Position numbers and translations under genes: made by a program. Below, in pieces: positions 1 through 9,369 of a stretch of 64,000 nt of DNA (positions within the stretch are counted from its first letter, which is position 1; every line of letters starts with the position of its first letter). Below the pieces are notes generated by a model. That model saw only the letters and a list, made by a program, of their open reading frames with translations, had not been told where the DNA came from and did not search any database. This DNA is from Hysterangium stoloniferum (lineage: Eukaryota; Basidiomycota; Agaricomycetes; Hysterangiales; Hysterangiaceae): NCBI GenBank assembly GCA_015178975.1, contig WHVD01000214.1, positions 53,171-117,170 of the forward strand, read 5' to 3'.

Positions 1-59
1 ATCCCGGTGATCACCCACGTTCCAGGTCTAGTACTCATGTTTGTGAGACTTGGGGAAAT

Positions 60-613
60 TTGGCCATTCGTGATCCAGGCATATGGTATCTCCTCGAATT
101 GAATGATTTGCCAAGCCAGACTGAAGCGTTTCTTGCCCGCTCCCAAAGTACAGATCGGAAAGTATGCTTAGACACCATGGTTGAAGACGATGATTATGAC
201 GGCCACAATGACTCACGCGAGTCAAAGCTTGAGAAGTTCTTATCTTTAGTAGAGCCGTATTCAGGCCAATGCTCGTTTCACCTATCAGGGTGGGTCCGGT
301 TTAATGTGGTGTTGGCAAAAACATAGACTTCTCTGTGAGTCCACCATCAATAAACTTGACTTTCACTATCAACTGTCGAGACCTTACGCCTGAGACTCTC
401 ACTGTCATTCGGTTAGGGCTAAAAGACTTTGGGAAATTGGATCTGTTTCGCGGCAACACGCGAACGTATAAACCTGTTTCTCTCAACAACTTACATACTT
501 TAGAACTCAATAATTTGGGTGGCGACGTTACTCACTATGTGATACAAAATTTCTCAACGCCAATCACGACATTAGGACATGGGATGAGTATAGGGCGATG
601 TTTTGATTACTAA
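60..613 (+). pseudogene. F-box/leucine-rich-like protein, partial copy
   Basis: Two adjacent plus-strand frames (60-326 and 335-613) are identical to 12448-12837 and 12161-12439 minus in the right arm. The second frame has a leucine-rich pattern resembling the degenerate LRR region of basidiomycete F-box proteins. The first holds an acidic stretch (VEDDDYDGHND). An intron probably joins the two frames near 326-335. The 5' end lies outside the window in this copy. The family call rests only on the leucine pattern; no F-box motif is visible. Confidence 0.35.
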
Positions 614-1232
614 TAATCTCTGCCCCTTGTATTGGCTACACTCCTAATGTAGTGGAACAACGTAGAAAACTGCCTTTGAATTACCAACGAAGTTGAGTCT
701 TCAAGCTAGGGGTGTTCGACTATGATGTTATGATAGCTAAATGAGAGTGCTTAGTCCGGACCCTTCACAGATCTTTAAACACTCCCATCAACTTACTGCC
801 ATCGATAATGGCCACCTTGTGGGAGGTCATCACTTGCCCCATTTCAGCAAGTTGATACTAGAATAACCAACTGAAATTGACTTGTCATTGCAAGAGTATA
901 CTTTCATAATTAGAGACATTCATTCTTTTCACTCGTGAGCACTCGTTTCGGTGGTTTTGGCGGCAGTCTGGGGAAACAGCTTGTTAAGCGGTGACACATC
1001 ATGAGCGGGTGGCGCAACATGAGCGGGAAAGCTGAGGTGGCTTGATGGGATCAGGTCTAGGCCCGGTATGCCGAATCAGTTCACATCCTAGTGCGGAATG
1101 AATGGTGTGCCTTAATGCGCTTCATAAACGTCAGAAAGTGCTATTATTACTTACCCAAATAGAAAATCATGATTCACCTGGGCCATCCTCCTCTTAACCT
1201 TCATTACCTCGTCTGCGTCCCTGACTCTGTCA
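614..1232. other. Gap between F-box-like and MFS copies, no gene recognised
   Basis: About 620 bp with no coding region I can support. The same sequence occurs inverted at about 11542-12160. It probably contains the MFS promoter, since the transporter starts just downstream. Confidence 0.5.
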
Positions 1233-2137
1233 GTGTCTACGCATAAAGTCATGTCGACCAATGAACACACCCCGCTTCTCAGAGATGACACAAACAGTGC
1301 CACTGCCTTAATTGTCAACAAAGTCCCTGTCAATCGACCAGGGCCGTTGGAAATTTCAGCAGTGAATCGCCGTTCGATTTTGGTCGGAATATGGATGGCT
1401 ACATTTCTATCCGTGAGGTATTCTTATTTCCTATTTGTATGTTCGGCTGAGACGAGCGAACCATGGATGGCGATTTGTTTAGTGTTTGAATAGTGAGTTT
1501 ACGATTTATAATGGCCAAAGCCCTCCTTTTGTGCACTTTAGAGGCCTCATGTAAATGGTGCGAGAACACGCTATTTCCAATTGGGGTTCTTCCTCGCGGG
1601 GATATAGGAAAATTTCTTAGTATCCCTATTCTGGTATATCAGTCTACACAGACCGATTGAGCAAATGGCCTAGACTCTTTCTGCCATCAAACCGTACAAC
1701 AGTCATGCTATAGGCAGAAAAATGCTAGACCTGTTAACGAGGCGGTGACCATGTACCATGGCATTCGAAAGAGTTCCGCCTATTTTCTAGCGAAAACTCC
1801 TGGGGCAAACTACAACCGTTCTTTCTTTCTTTATTTATTTATCACGGGATGCGATTTGACTGTGTTCTGATTATTCCTATGATTTACTTGGCAGCCACAC
1901 TAGTCGCGACACGCAAGTACCATATCTACTTCTTTGCTATTTATGATACACCGACTATATTCATACAGTGGTCTCCTCGATCTCTTCTGAATACAAGCAA
2001 TCAAACCAAGCCAGTTGGCTCGGAACATCATATTTCATTCTTTTTAATACCCCCGCTTTTGGAGATAACCTCGATCCATGTAGATATCTTCTCGCAACGT
2101 GTACGTTCACACCACTCTATGGTCGTCTCTCGGATGC
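1233..2137 (+). pseudogene. MFS transporter N-terminus, truncated by the inverted-repeat breakpoint
   Basis: The first exon carries the NEHTPLLR dileucine-type N-terminus (start at 1233 or 1251) and ends at the donor near 1413 after the segment GIWMATFLSV. A second segment encodes SWLGTSY, and after a short intron CTFTPLYGRLSD, which is the MFS loop 2-3 signature (GRLSD). Homology with the right-arm copy stops at that point and unrelated sequence follows, so at most the first three transmembrane segments remain. Family: DHA2/VBA-like drug:H+ or vacuolar basic amino acid permease. This copy cannot make a transporter. Confidence 0.8.
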
Positions 2138-2168
2138 TAGTGTCGATGAGTGCAAAGACTTGGGAGTG

Positions 2169-2194
2169 GGACTCGACCTTCGCGGTTCGAGTCC
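2169..2194. repeat. Hairpin just outside the inverted-repeat breakpoint
   Basis: GGACTCGACC, loop TTCGC, then GGTTCGAGTCC: a 10/11-bp stem with one bulged base. It lies 32 bp beyond the point where the 2.1-kb arms stop matching and just before an LTR. The GGTTCGAGTCC half resembles a tRNA T-arm but no cloverleaf can be built. Confidence 0.6.
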
Positions 2195-2242
2195 AAAGAC
2201 CATTAGTATGCAAGAAAACACTACCTTTATAGGTAGCTGAGA

Positions 2243-2922
2243 TGTTACCCTTGACACCTCTCGCTATTCGACGTCGGGGTCGTTACAACATGGTGTCTGC
2301 TGGGTAAAAAGGTGTCTGTCATTTGGCACTGAGAGCACCCATAGATATACACAAGACTTCAAACTAAGAAATATGGGTATGCTTGAAAGATATAGAGAGT
2401 TAAAGAAAAGAAATAAAAACTAGATAATAAAGTACTATAATATGTATATTATTCCACAGTCCAATCATGATATATGCATACCCTTCACAATTAGCTAGTT
2501 TATATAGACTGTAGAATGTATGCAATACCAAATCTGGTAATATTGAGATCCAAACAAGTAATCATGAAAGAAGATAAGTAAACACCAAATTAGGTGTTAG
2601 GGGTGGAATGGAAAGGAGGTGGAGTCTGAAACATGACAGGTCATTAGACCATAATGGGAATGGGGCTCAGTTAGAGAGCTGTTGGGTTATCTGGGTGGAG
2701 CCCAGTGACTGGTGCATGGAACAGGGTTGGACATAGACAGGCTTTGATGTGCACAGGTCCCAGCAGAGTCCAATGAGTGATGCATGAGACACAGAGGGTC
2801 AGGTGTAGATGGGCTTGACATCCAGGCCCTGGCAGGCTTTCCAGTTTAGCTGTAACTTGGTATAGTGAGTCAGGTCCATGTAGGATGGGGTCCAGAGGCT
2901 GGTGGGTTTTCTGGTCCTAAAA
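2243..2922 (-). mobile_element. LTR (family A), 680 bp
   Basis: Read on the minus strand it begins at 2922 with a slightly damaged TGTTAGGACC start and ends at 2243 with TAACA. It contains the TATA-box-like stretch TCTATATAAACT. The same segments occur in the same order in the LTR at 52305-53122 and, for the 5' part only, at 48599-48921. The flanking bases (TGAGA, ATCAT) do not form a target-site duplication, so this is one end of a longer element or a recombined LTR. Confidence 0.7.
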
Positions 2923-3332
2923 ATCATGCTTGAAGCCTCAACCTGGTGTATTCATCATATTAGAAAAGATCATAAGAACAGTGACATCAAATCCCATTAA
3001 ATTGGTGGAAAATTGATGTCAGCCTCATGCAGGTCAGAGAAAGTTGGATCATTTCCTATATTCACTTGCTAAGTTGGTCAAAAGCTAATGCCTGCCTGTA
3101 TTCTAATCAAGACCTTCAATAAATGTAAACTATTCATACCAGGATAGATGTATGCCTTTGTAAGAAATTAGCCAGTTGGTGTGCAATTGAGAGATATCCA
3201 AAAGAAGAAAATGTCTCCAAAATTCAGGTGTAATCTGTGAGATTTAAAGCACTAAATAATACTCAGTATTTGCATGCTGTATGCCAAATAGCTGAGGTGA
3301 AGTTGACTGGAATGGCTTCTTTTTGAGCTAAT

Positions 3333-3925
3333 TCAGAAGAAAAGGAAGGGTGATAAAGTGGAAACAATAGTATGGAATGTACTAGAATGTTTTAAAGAAA
3401 TATCACAGTGAGAAAGGGAACAATTAAGAAGTAAAACAAAGGGAGGCTTTTGTTTATGTGTCATGGCCCTTACTGCTATCCCATAAAGATACTGTTGTGC
3501 ACTTTCTGTTTCAACATAATCAAACTTCTCAGTGAGGTCTGGATTAAATAGGCACAATTATTCGGGAGAATTAGGACCTCACACTTAGAAGCAGTTACTC
3601 ACCTTCAGCTAAAGTCGGTGGATCATCTGGCAGTAGAAATGCATCCACTAGTAATTCTGCCTGTGCAATATTGAACACAATGTAATTACTTCATCTAAGT
3701 GCTTACTTTGATCTTGGCAAGGTTAGTGACACATAGTGGGACTTTGTCCTCATGAGCTGAATAAAAATCAATCACAAAAGATGGTTTAAGCACATATACC
3801 AACCTGCAAGACATGCATTGATGAAAAGAAGAGAGTTCTATTAAATTGATGGAGACACCAACACCACCTGTATTTCCTAATCTGCCTCCTATGAGGCCAG
3901 TAAGAACTATCCATAAGTAAAGCAT
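3333..3925 (-). pseudogene. Inositol polyphosphate 5-phosphatase (IPPc) relic, left copy
   Basis: Reading right to left: GLIGGRLGNTGGVGVSINL, equivalent to the IPPc core GNKGxV motif; then, after an apparent intron, AHEDKVPL and NLAKIK; then an exon with LPVDAFL; then DLTEKFDY. These are successive conserved segments of fungal IPPc phosphatases, which remove 5-phosphates from phosphoinositides. The invariant Lys of GNKG is Thr here, whereas the right copy keeps Lys. Splice-like GT/AG junctions remain between segments. The remaining catalytic motifs are not visible, so this is a fragment. Confidence 0.7.
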
Positions 3926-4427
3926 AATATTTGCTCATGGTTGAAATGGAACATTCAAATTGTGATAGAAAAATAGATGTAATTACATACCTCAGACAAG
4001 TGGTTGTGCATCCCTATGGACAAAGATGGCAATATAAATACCCATCAGTCAATCTTTCACAAGCAACTCATATTAGGATCTTTGGGGAGCTGGTGAGCTT
4101 TGAACTAAACATGTTGCTACATTATCATCCCTTCTAATTTTCACCTGGGCTTATGATTAGGTTCATATTAACTATTACTTCTGAGAACAATTGTGTGTGG
4201 ATTGCACTTGATCATTCAGTTCAGTTTGTGAAGTGCATTTAGTCAAGGAAGTGCTCTCACTCTGAAAACCAGGAGTCATGGATTAATGCTCCACATCTCA
4301 CCCTGCTGCCCAGACACTGCCAAAGATATATAAAGTGTCAAGGTGGTGTGATCATTCAAAATGAAAGATACTCACCCTCAATGCCATCCCATTCCTCTTT
4401 ACTGCAACCAACCACTTCAAACTCAGA

Positions 4428-5147
4428 GTGACTTTAATGTACTTTCAGACTTCCCACCCATTAAATAATGGAAGGGCCACCTCACACCCCTCCTCTTCTG
4501 CTCCTGCTCCTGCTCATCCTCATCCTCATCATCTTCAGGCAGCCCAAAGTGATCCGGAATATATATTCTCTCATCTAGTGAGGAGGAACTGCAATCTCCT
4601 CGACAATTGCAGCATTGTCAGCAGCCATAAACTGTAGGACTTGGACAGGCCAATGTATTCACTGTAGTTGTGCCGGTACAGCATGCCAAGGTGACACCAT
4701 ACATTGGCTAGTTTCACATAGCTTGCTAACCATGAATGAATTGATAAACACCAGAGTCATTGTCATTCACATCAGGTCAAATCTCCACTCAAGCACAAGT
4801 CAGGAATTCCAATAGATGTTGCTGATGAGCACTCATTAAAAAGGCAGCATCTCACCTTTCATGATAAAGACAGCATGAGTTGGCTGTACCATGAGCTTGT
4901 TGGTGTTAAGGAGAGTCTTGAGAAGATTTCTTGAGAAGATTTCTTGAGAAGATTTCTTGAGAAGATTGCTGTTCAAGCAAGAGAGGATAGATGATATGTA
5001 AACAGTAGGTTGGATGAGCTTCTTCATAAGATCTGACAACACTCTTGAGCCTATACATATGAAAGACCTGTAATAAATATGACATATATTATGCTGATTG
5101 AATACACATGTGTTGATGTTACCATACAATAATTGAGCAAAATCCAA
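4428..5147 (-). pseudogene. Exon-like frames upstream of the IPPc relic, unidentified
   Basis: The minus frame at 4836-5147 contains FAQLLYGNINTC and VQPTHAVFIMKGEM. Between 4428 and 4650 the minus strand has an acidic DEDE-type stretch. All of this is duplicated at 45240-45950. The order (upstream of IPPc, same strand) suggests earlier exons of the same captured gene. I do not recognise a domain. Confidence 0.35.
4916..4967. repeat. 13-bp tandem repeat, 4 copies
   Basis: Unit TCTTGAGAAGATT repeated four times. The equivalent place in the right copy (about 45443-45470) has about two copies, so this is an expansion specific to one copy. Confidence 0.85.
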
Positions 5148-5262
5148 TGCTGTATTAGCTGGTGAATCATGAATATTGTGTCTAACTGAGCAACTAGATC
5201 TGGCACAGAAATATTTGTGGTGATCATTATTTATCGGTGGTGATCATCCTCATCAGTGGTGG

Positions 5263-5580
5263 TCATTCCGATAGTACAATATAGGTAATTTTTGAAGCAT
5301 ATATAGGAGTCAGATAGCTGACAGCCTGATATGTGTTGATATGTGTGTATCTGTATATATATTCCAATCTCAAATTTTCCGACATAAGATGCAATTTACT
5401 GTATCCAAATGTGGCTCCTTGAATATGGCAAAAATGCGCAAACATTCCTAGTATTTGAAGTTTCCATCTGATAGGTCTAACGACATGCGAGTAAAAATGA
5501 CAGAGCATACATCTGGGATAGTCCGGATCTCTATAGCAGAGCCGGGAGTGAAGGTGTAAGGCTGTCGGTATCAGCCTCAC
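5263..5580 (-). pseudogene. Duplicated 105-codon frame, unidentified
   Basis: About 90% identical at protein level to the frame at 44116-44442 plus (shared segments HFCHIQGATFGYSKLH and YQAVSYLTPIYASKITYI). No domain recognised. It marks the outer edge of the duplicated IPPc block. Confidence 0.4.
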
Positions 5581-5845
5581 TTGGTCAACACAGACAGGAC
5601 TAAGTTTTCTTTATTTTTAAATATCAGTAAGATACAAGGTGGATGCGAGGTTCCCTAGGGAAGAGTGGGGAACAGATTAAATGGTCGAAGAGAAGATATT
5701 CTATCACTATAGGATATGGGTTTTTATATAGAGTCAAGGTGAATGTGGCAGGAGAACAAAGAACCGCATTATCAGGCACAGGGGCGCTACTTAACAATCA
5801 AGTGGCGGAACAATGAGTGGTTGATGGGAGAGGTTGGTGATGACG

Positions 5846-6181
5846 TAATTGTTGTCGGTCGCTTCCTTCACCTTTGACCACTTTCAGTTTCTACTCCAGA
5901 TGTTGATCTCTCCTCTACGATCACAGGTGGACCATCGCTTCCTGAACTGCCGCCTTAGGTTCATCTACTTGAATGAGGGTTAAGGACTCACCTGCATTGA
6001 TATATGTCCCACCTACCATCGCAATTTTTATTGCGACACTTCAGACAATTGTTGTCGGTCTTTTCTTCCCCTTTGACCACTTTCAGTGTCTACTCCAGGT
6101 GTTGACCTCTCCTCTACGATTACAGGTGGACCATCGCCTCCTGAACTGCCCCCCTGGGGTTTATCTTCTTTATTGAGGGTT
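5846..6181. repeat. Tandem duplication with a 200-bp period
   Basis: AATTGTTGTCGGTC at 5846-5860 recurs at 6046-6060 and is followed in both copies by about 130 bp of near-identical sequence (CTTTGACCACTTTCAG, GGTGGACCATCGC, TGAGGGTTAA). On the minus strand it includes a Ser/Gly/Pro-rich coding-like stretch, so it looks like a duplicated 3' exon or tail of the fragment at 6028-6673. Confidence 0.85.
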
Positions 6182-6673
6182 AAAGAGGGAGACATATAGG
6201 ATCGCAACGACCACGACGTACCATATTTCCCAAGTAGAGCCTCAAGCGTTGTAGCGGTTTCAGGAATGTTTCGATCGCTACTTTCCAGCCACGTTACTGG
6301 CTTGGTACCAATATGGTTAGTCACCACCATGGTGCGAAACACAACTGTAGCAACATTGAGTGTGATAAGATCTGGCCAGCAGGAATACGCTTACCGTGTT
6401 CCGCAAGACTTGTGAGAACGTAAAGCTGGGGTTCCCGCAGGAAGGCTCTATAAGATCGATGGTATCGCCAGCCGTCAATGTGTTGCTTCGGAATACGTCT
6501 ACGGCCAATAAATAAGTAGATTTACATAATTGATAAAGATGTGCATCACCATATTCACGTTCCTGCCGGGTGTTGAGTGGAGGCCACCAGTAGGCTAAAT
6601 CTACGCCAATCGACCACAACGGTTTACTTGGATTCATCAGGCGTAATTCATTTCTGAGGAATTTGAAAGACAT
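6028..6673 (-). pseudogene. Unidentified gene fragment
   Basis: The frame at 6317-6673 reads as ordinary protein (LWSIGVDLAYWWPP, DVFRSNTLTAGDTIDLIEPS). The next frame (6028-6342) has a hydrophilic, possibly regulatory tail (SSDRNIPETATTLEALLGK). No start codon, signal peptide or domain that I recognise. A 50-bp patch near 6385-6430, encoding FSQVLRNTVSVFLLAR, recurs in diverged form at 9315-9365. Confidence 0.35.
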
Positions 6674-6924
6674 ACTGCAAGAACGTTTTGATTAGAAAAA
6701 CTCTGTGATCCTTAATAGCACCGAACATGAGCAAAGCCAAATGTTGACCATCGCTCAAGACAGTTTCCAGTGTGGTCGGATGCCATTGTCGGAAGTTCGC
6801 TTTGGTGTGGTCAGATGGATATTATCGGATATGTGATTAACATACAGTTTACTAGGAGTGCCTTGAAAAAATTCTCGGAACTCACTCTGAGGTCATGAAT
6901 CTGTCGATAAACATAAGAACATAC

Positions 6925-6993
6925 CGTATCCCCAGATTGATTTGAGGCCCCGTCAATGCAGACAACTAAATTCCTCCCTTGTACATCGGGTGG
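6925..6993 (-). pseudogene. DUF2235 alpha/beta-hydrolase N-terminal fragment
   Basis: The minus strand encodes GRNLVVCIDGASNQSGDT followed directly by a GTATGT donor. This is the N-terminal signature (R-x-L-V-x-C-x-D-G-T-x-N-Q) of DUF2235 proteins, relatives of the bacterial Tle1 phospholipase effectors, which are multi-copy in agaricomycetes. The motif Thr is Ala here. I cannot find the following GFSRGA nucleophile-elbow exon, so it is a relic. A C-terminal piece of the same family lies at 40010-40412. Confidence 0.6.
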
Positions 6994-6999
6994 TTAAGC

Positions 7000-8890
7000 T
7001 TTGCATTCGCATCCGTCTTCTCTCGGACCTTGACTACATGAACTACTTGATAAAAGCTCGAAATCGATGGCTGAGGCCGACAGAATTATACTCACCTTAG
7101 GTTGCTGTCCATTGTTCTGGAGATAAGGTGGGAGTCGGTATGAGAGGGGAAGGGAGTTATGCAGTGATGAAGAGCAGGATGTCGTTCTGGAAGGGGAAGG
7201 AAATTGGGAGTAGTGACGAACTGGATATAGTTCTAGAGGGGGAGAGAAATTAGACAGAATGTCCTGGTTCGACTAGATAGTGTGGGACATGCTTTATAGC
7301 CTTTTCCTTGGTGTGTTAGATGCGGGGTGGAAATAATTGACCCGCGAGCCTCGGGAATCTGGCTGGCCGGTCATTCAGAATACCCAAGAAGAAAAGAATC
7401 TCTTTGATTCTGATGAATGGGAAATATTCAAGAACCTGTCTGGCCGGTCTTGGAGGATAATTTCTAAGAAATGAAAAGAAATGAAAAGAAATGAAAAGAA
7501 GCGGAAACAAGTCCCCAGTTAATCCACCTTAAGACCATCTTGACCGTCAGAAGTCCGCGAGACACTGGCTGGCCGGTCTTTCAGGATAACCAAGAAGAAA
7601 AAAACTTTGTATTTATTTGTGTAAATTGTTTGACGCATTTCACTGAACGTTAAATAATGTATTTTCTCACCAGTAAACCTTAAAGGACTTTCCAGACAAA
7701 AAGGGTATAGCAATGAATAAAGCAGGAGTCGCTGCAGACCGGATACATGTGGCAGGGCGGAAGCAAATGACTGAAAAGGATATATGGATCAATATATGAC
7801 ATATTGAGAATTAGGGACTCACAAAATTATGAACGAGGGTCCTGACCCCCGTTGATAATTTTTCGTTTAGGACGAATCGAAAGGTGACGTGACAGCTTCC
7901 CTGTCGTCGCTTAACCATCGACATACCGGCAGTATCACTTAGAACTGAGAATTTAGAATTCTAGGGCTACGGAGAGTCATCCATTACTTCCGCGGTAATG
8001 CATATTTATCCTGATATATTATGCACCCCACCGTGTCCATCTTATCCCCGCACATCGATTGGCCCTATTTTCGTTTAGAAGGCTAAGAAGTTATCATATT
8101 TTGCGTAGAAGTGCTATTGCCCTCAAGTTCTCGACGGCTCAGGTAAAGGCCATAGATCACGAGAACAACGTACCTTTGAGAAATAAACATATTTACCCAA
8201 TAATCTAGCAGGGAAAAAAAAGCTGTCTAGGAAGTGGTGCGAGATCAAACTGTTCGACCTTATGCGATGTGCTGCCACCACAACGAGAATTTTTCTCCAT
8301 TTCCTTAGCTAGTACATCGCACACCCAGAAGATGAAATAGTTTGATGATATTAATGAGGTTGAAACAATATTGTCATAGCTCCCGTGTCTCCTTGTCAAG
8401 GTTCTTAAACTCGGCCGTTGTAGTATCAGGGTGCTCTTTGAGGTAGCCGAGTGCATCAAGATTACCATTTTTGTGGTCAGACGTTGAGAGGAAAAGGCAA
8501 TGAAAAAAAAAAGAAACACCTTGCTGTAATTGCCTTTAACTGTTCCGCCATCTTTCCCTTCTGGGGTTTGGTCGTTTTTGAATCAGTAGGTGCAGTTAAG
8601 ATAGTTTCATACGGGGTTTCATTGCTGGGAGCAGAGATCTTCGCCATCTATATCTCCGACTAATATATCCCTCACATATGTCCCCTGTCTCAATGCGATA
8701 TTCTGGCAAAGACGTATTCGTCGGCGAAGCCGGCCGCATTTTAGAGTTATTGGGACTTTGTGCCTGGTCTAAAAGAGGCAGCGAAAAGGTCTCGAAGTGT
8801 AAGTATCTATCCTCGAAGGCTGGGCTAGAATGAAATGTATGAACGAATCGTCGGAAATATGATAATTCTGGCAGCGTTTTAAAGGGGAAG
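7000..8890. other. Gene-poor stretch with degenerate repeats
   Basis: No gene I can support. A GGCTGGCCGGTC motif with a similar downstream stretch occurs at 7361 and 7567 (206 bp apart), with a shorter copy near 7440, and a 10-bp AAATGAAAAG repeat (about 4 copies) lies near 7466-7500. A possible exon at 8680-8800 plus (frame ending at GTAAGT) encodes SGKDVFVGEAGRILELLGL, unidentified. Confidence 0.5.
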
Positions 8891-8894
8891 AAAA

Positions 8895-9310
8895 TTCCAA
8901 AAGAAACTCATTAAGTCGAGAGATTTCAAGTCATGAAAGAAACAAGATAGCCATATGATATTCTGAGCGATCTATGTACGAGTAAATTCTCCCTATTATT
9001 TTCTAGTTTGCCAGTAAAGGCCGCATTTTCACATCTGAAAGCCACATAACTACAAGTGACGAAACATCGTTGGATTATGCCGTCGTAAACTTTTGCATTC
9101 ATATAGTTCTAAGGGGTTTGTGTACAAAGTATGCATCTTCAAGAGTAGGTCGTTGGATTACGGAAAGCTTGAAAAAGTACATGGTTTGGTACACATGGAC
9201 ATATAGGTGCGCCAACCCCTTCAACTCCCTCATGTTCCCACGTTCCCCCCCTTTCAACCTCCTCGTCTTTACCAAAAACACTCTCTTCATCGGCACCACC
9301 ACCTCTCATG
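8895..9310 (-). repeat. Inverted copy of 41100-41475
   Basis: Reverse complement of the segment following the DUF676 fragment at 41 kb, with roughly 85-90% identity by eye (shared CCATGT, GATGTGAAAATGCGGC, CGCTCAGAATATCATATGGCT). Both encode a hydrophilic stretch ending GAPICPCVPNHV. Here it is joined to the broken 3' end of the MFS copy. Confidence 0.8.
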
Positions 9311-9369
9311 TATCTCGCCAGGAGGAATACGCTTGCCGCGTTCCGCAATATTTGCGAGAATGTTAATGG

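Larger units (their letters stand above)
1..2137. repeat. Left arm of a >2.1-kb inverted repeat (cut by window edge)
   Basis: Position x here matches the reverse complement of position 12774-x throughout. For example, the 65-codon frame at 28-225 minus is identical to the one at 12549-12746 plus, and the 86-codon frame at 1233-1493 is identical to 11281-11541 minus. The few differences seen lie around 1918-2035. Homology ends abruptly at 2137/10637, inside the second MFS exon. The left arm continues beyond base 1. The arms are nearly identical, so the duplication is recent or maintained by gene conversion; a haplotype misassembly would look the same. Confidence 0.95.
2923..5555. repeat. Dispersed block, inverted copy of 44158-48598
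   Basis: Colinear in inverted orientation with the right-hand block: minus-strand frames at 3333-3557, 3695-3925, 4836-5147 and 5263-5580 match plus-strand sequence at 46842-47066, 46474-46704, about 45240-45540 and 44116-44442. This copy lacks the two LTR-like insertions of the right copy and so preserves the empty sites. Homology ends near 5555. Confidence 0.9.

Noticed and set aside
2138-2200. Possible tRNA because of GGTTCGAGTCC
   Set aside because: The T-loop-like bases belong to a simple hairpin; there is no acceptor stem, D-arm or anticodon arm at the right spacing.
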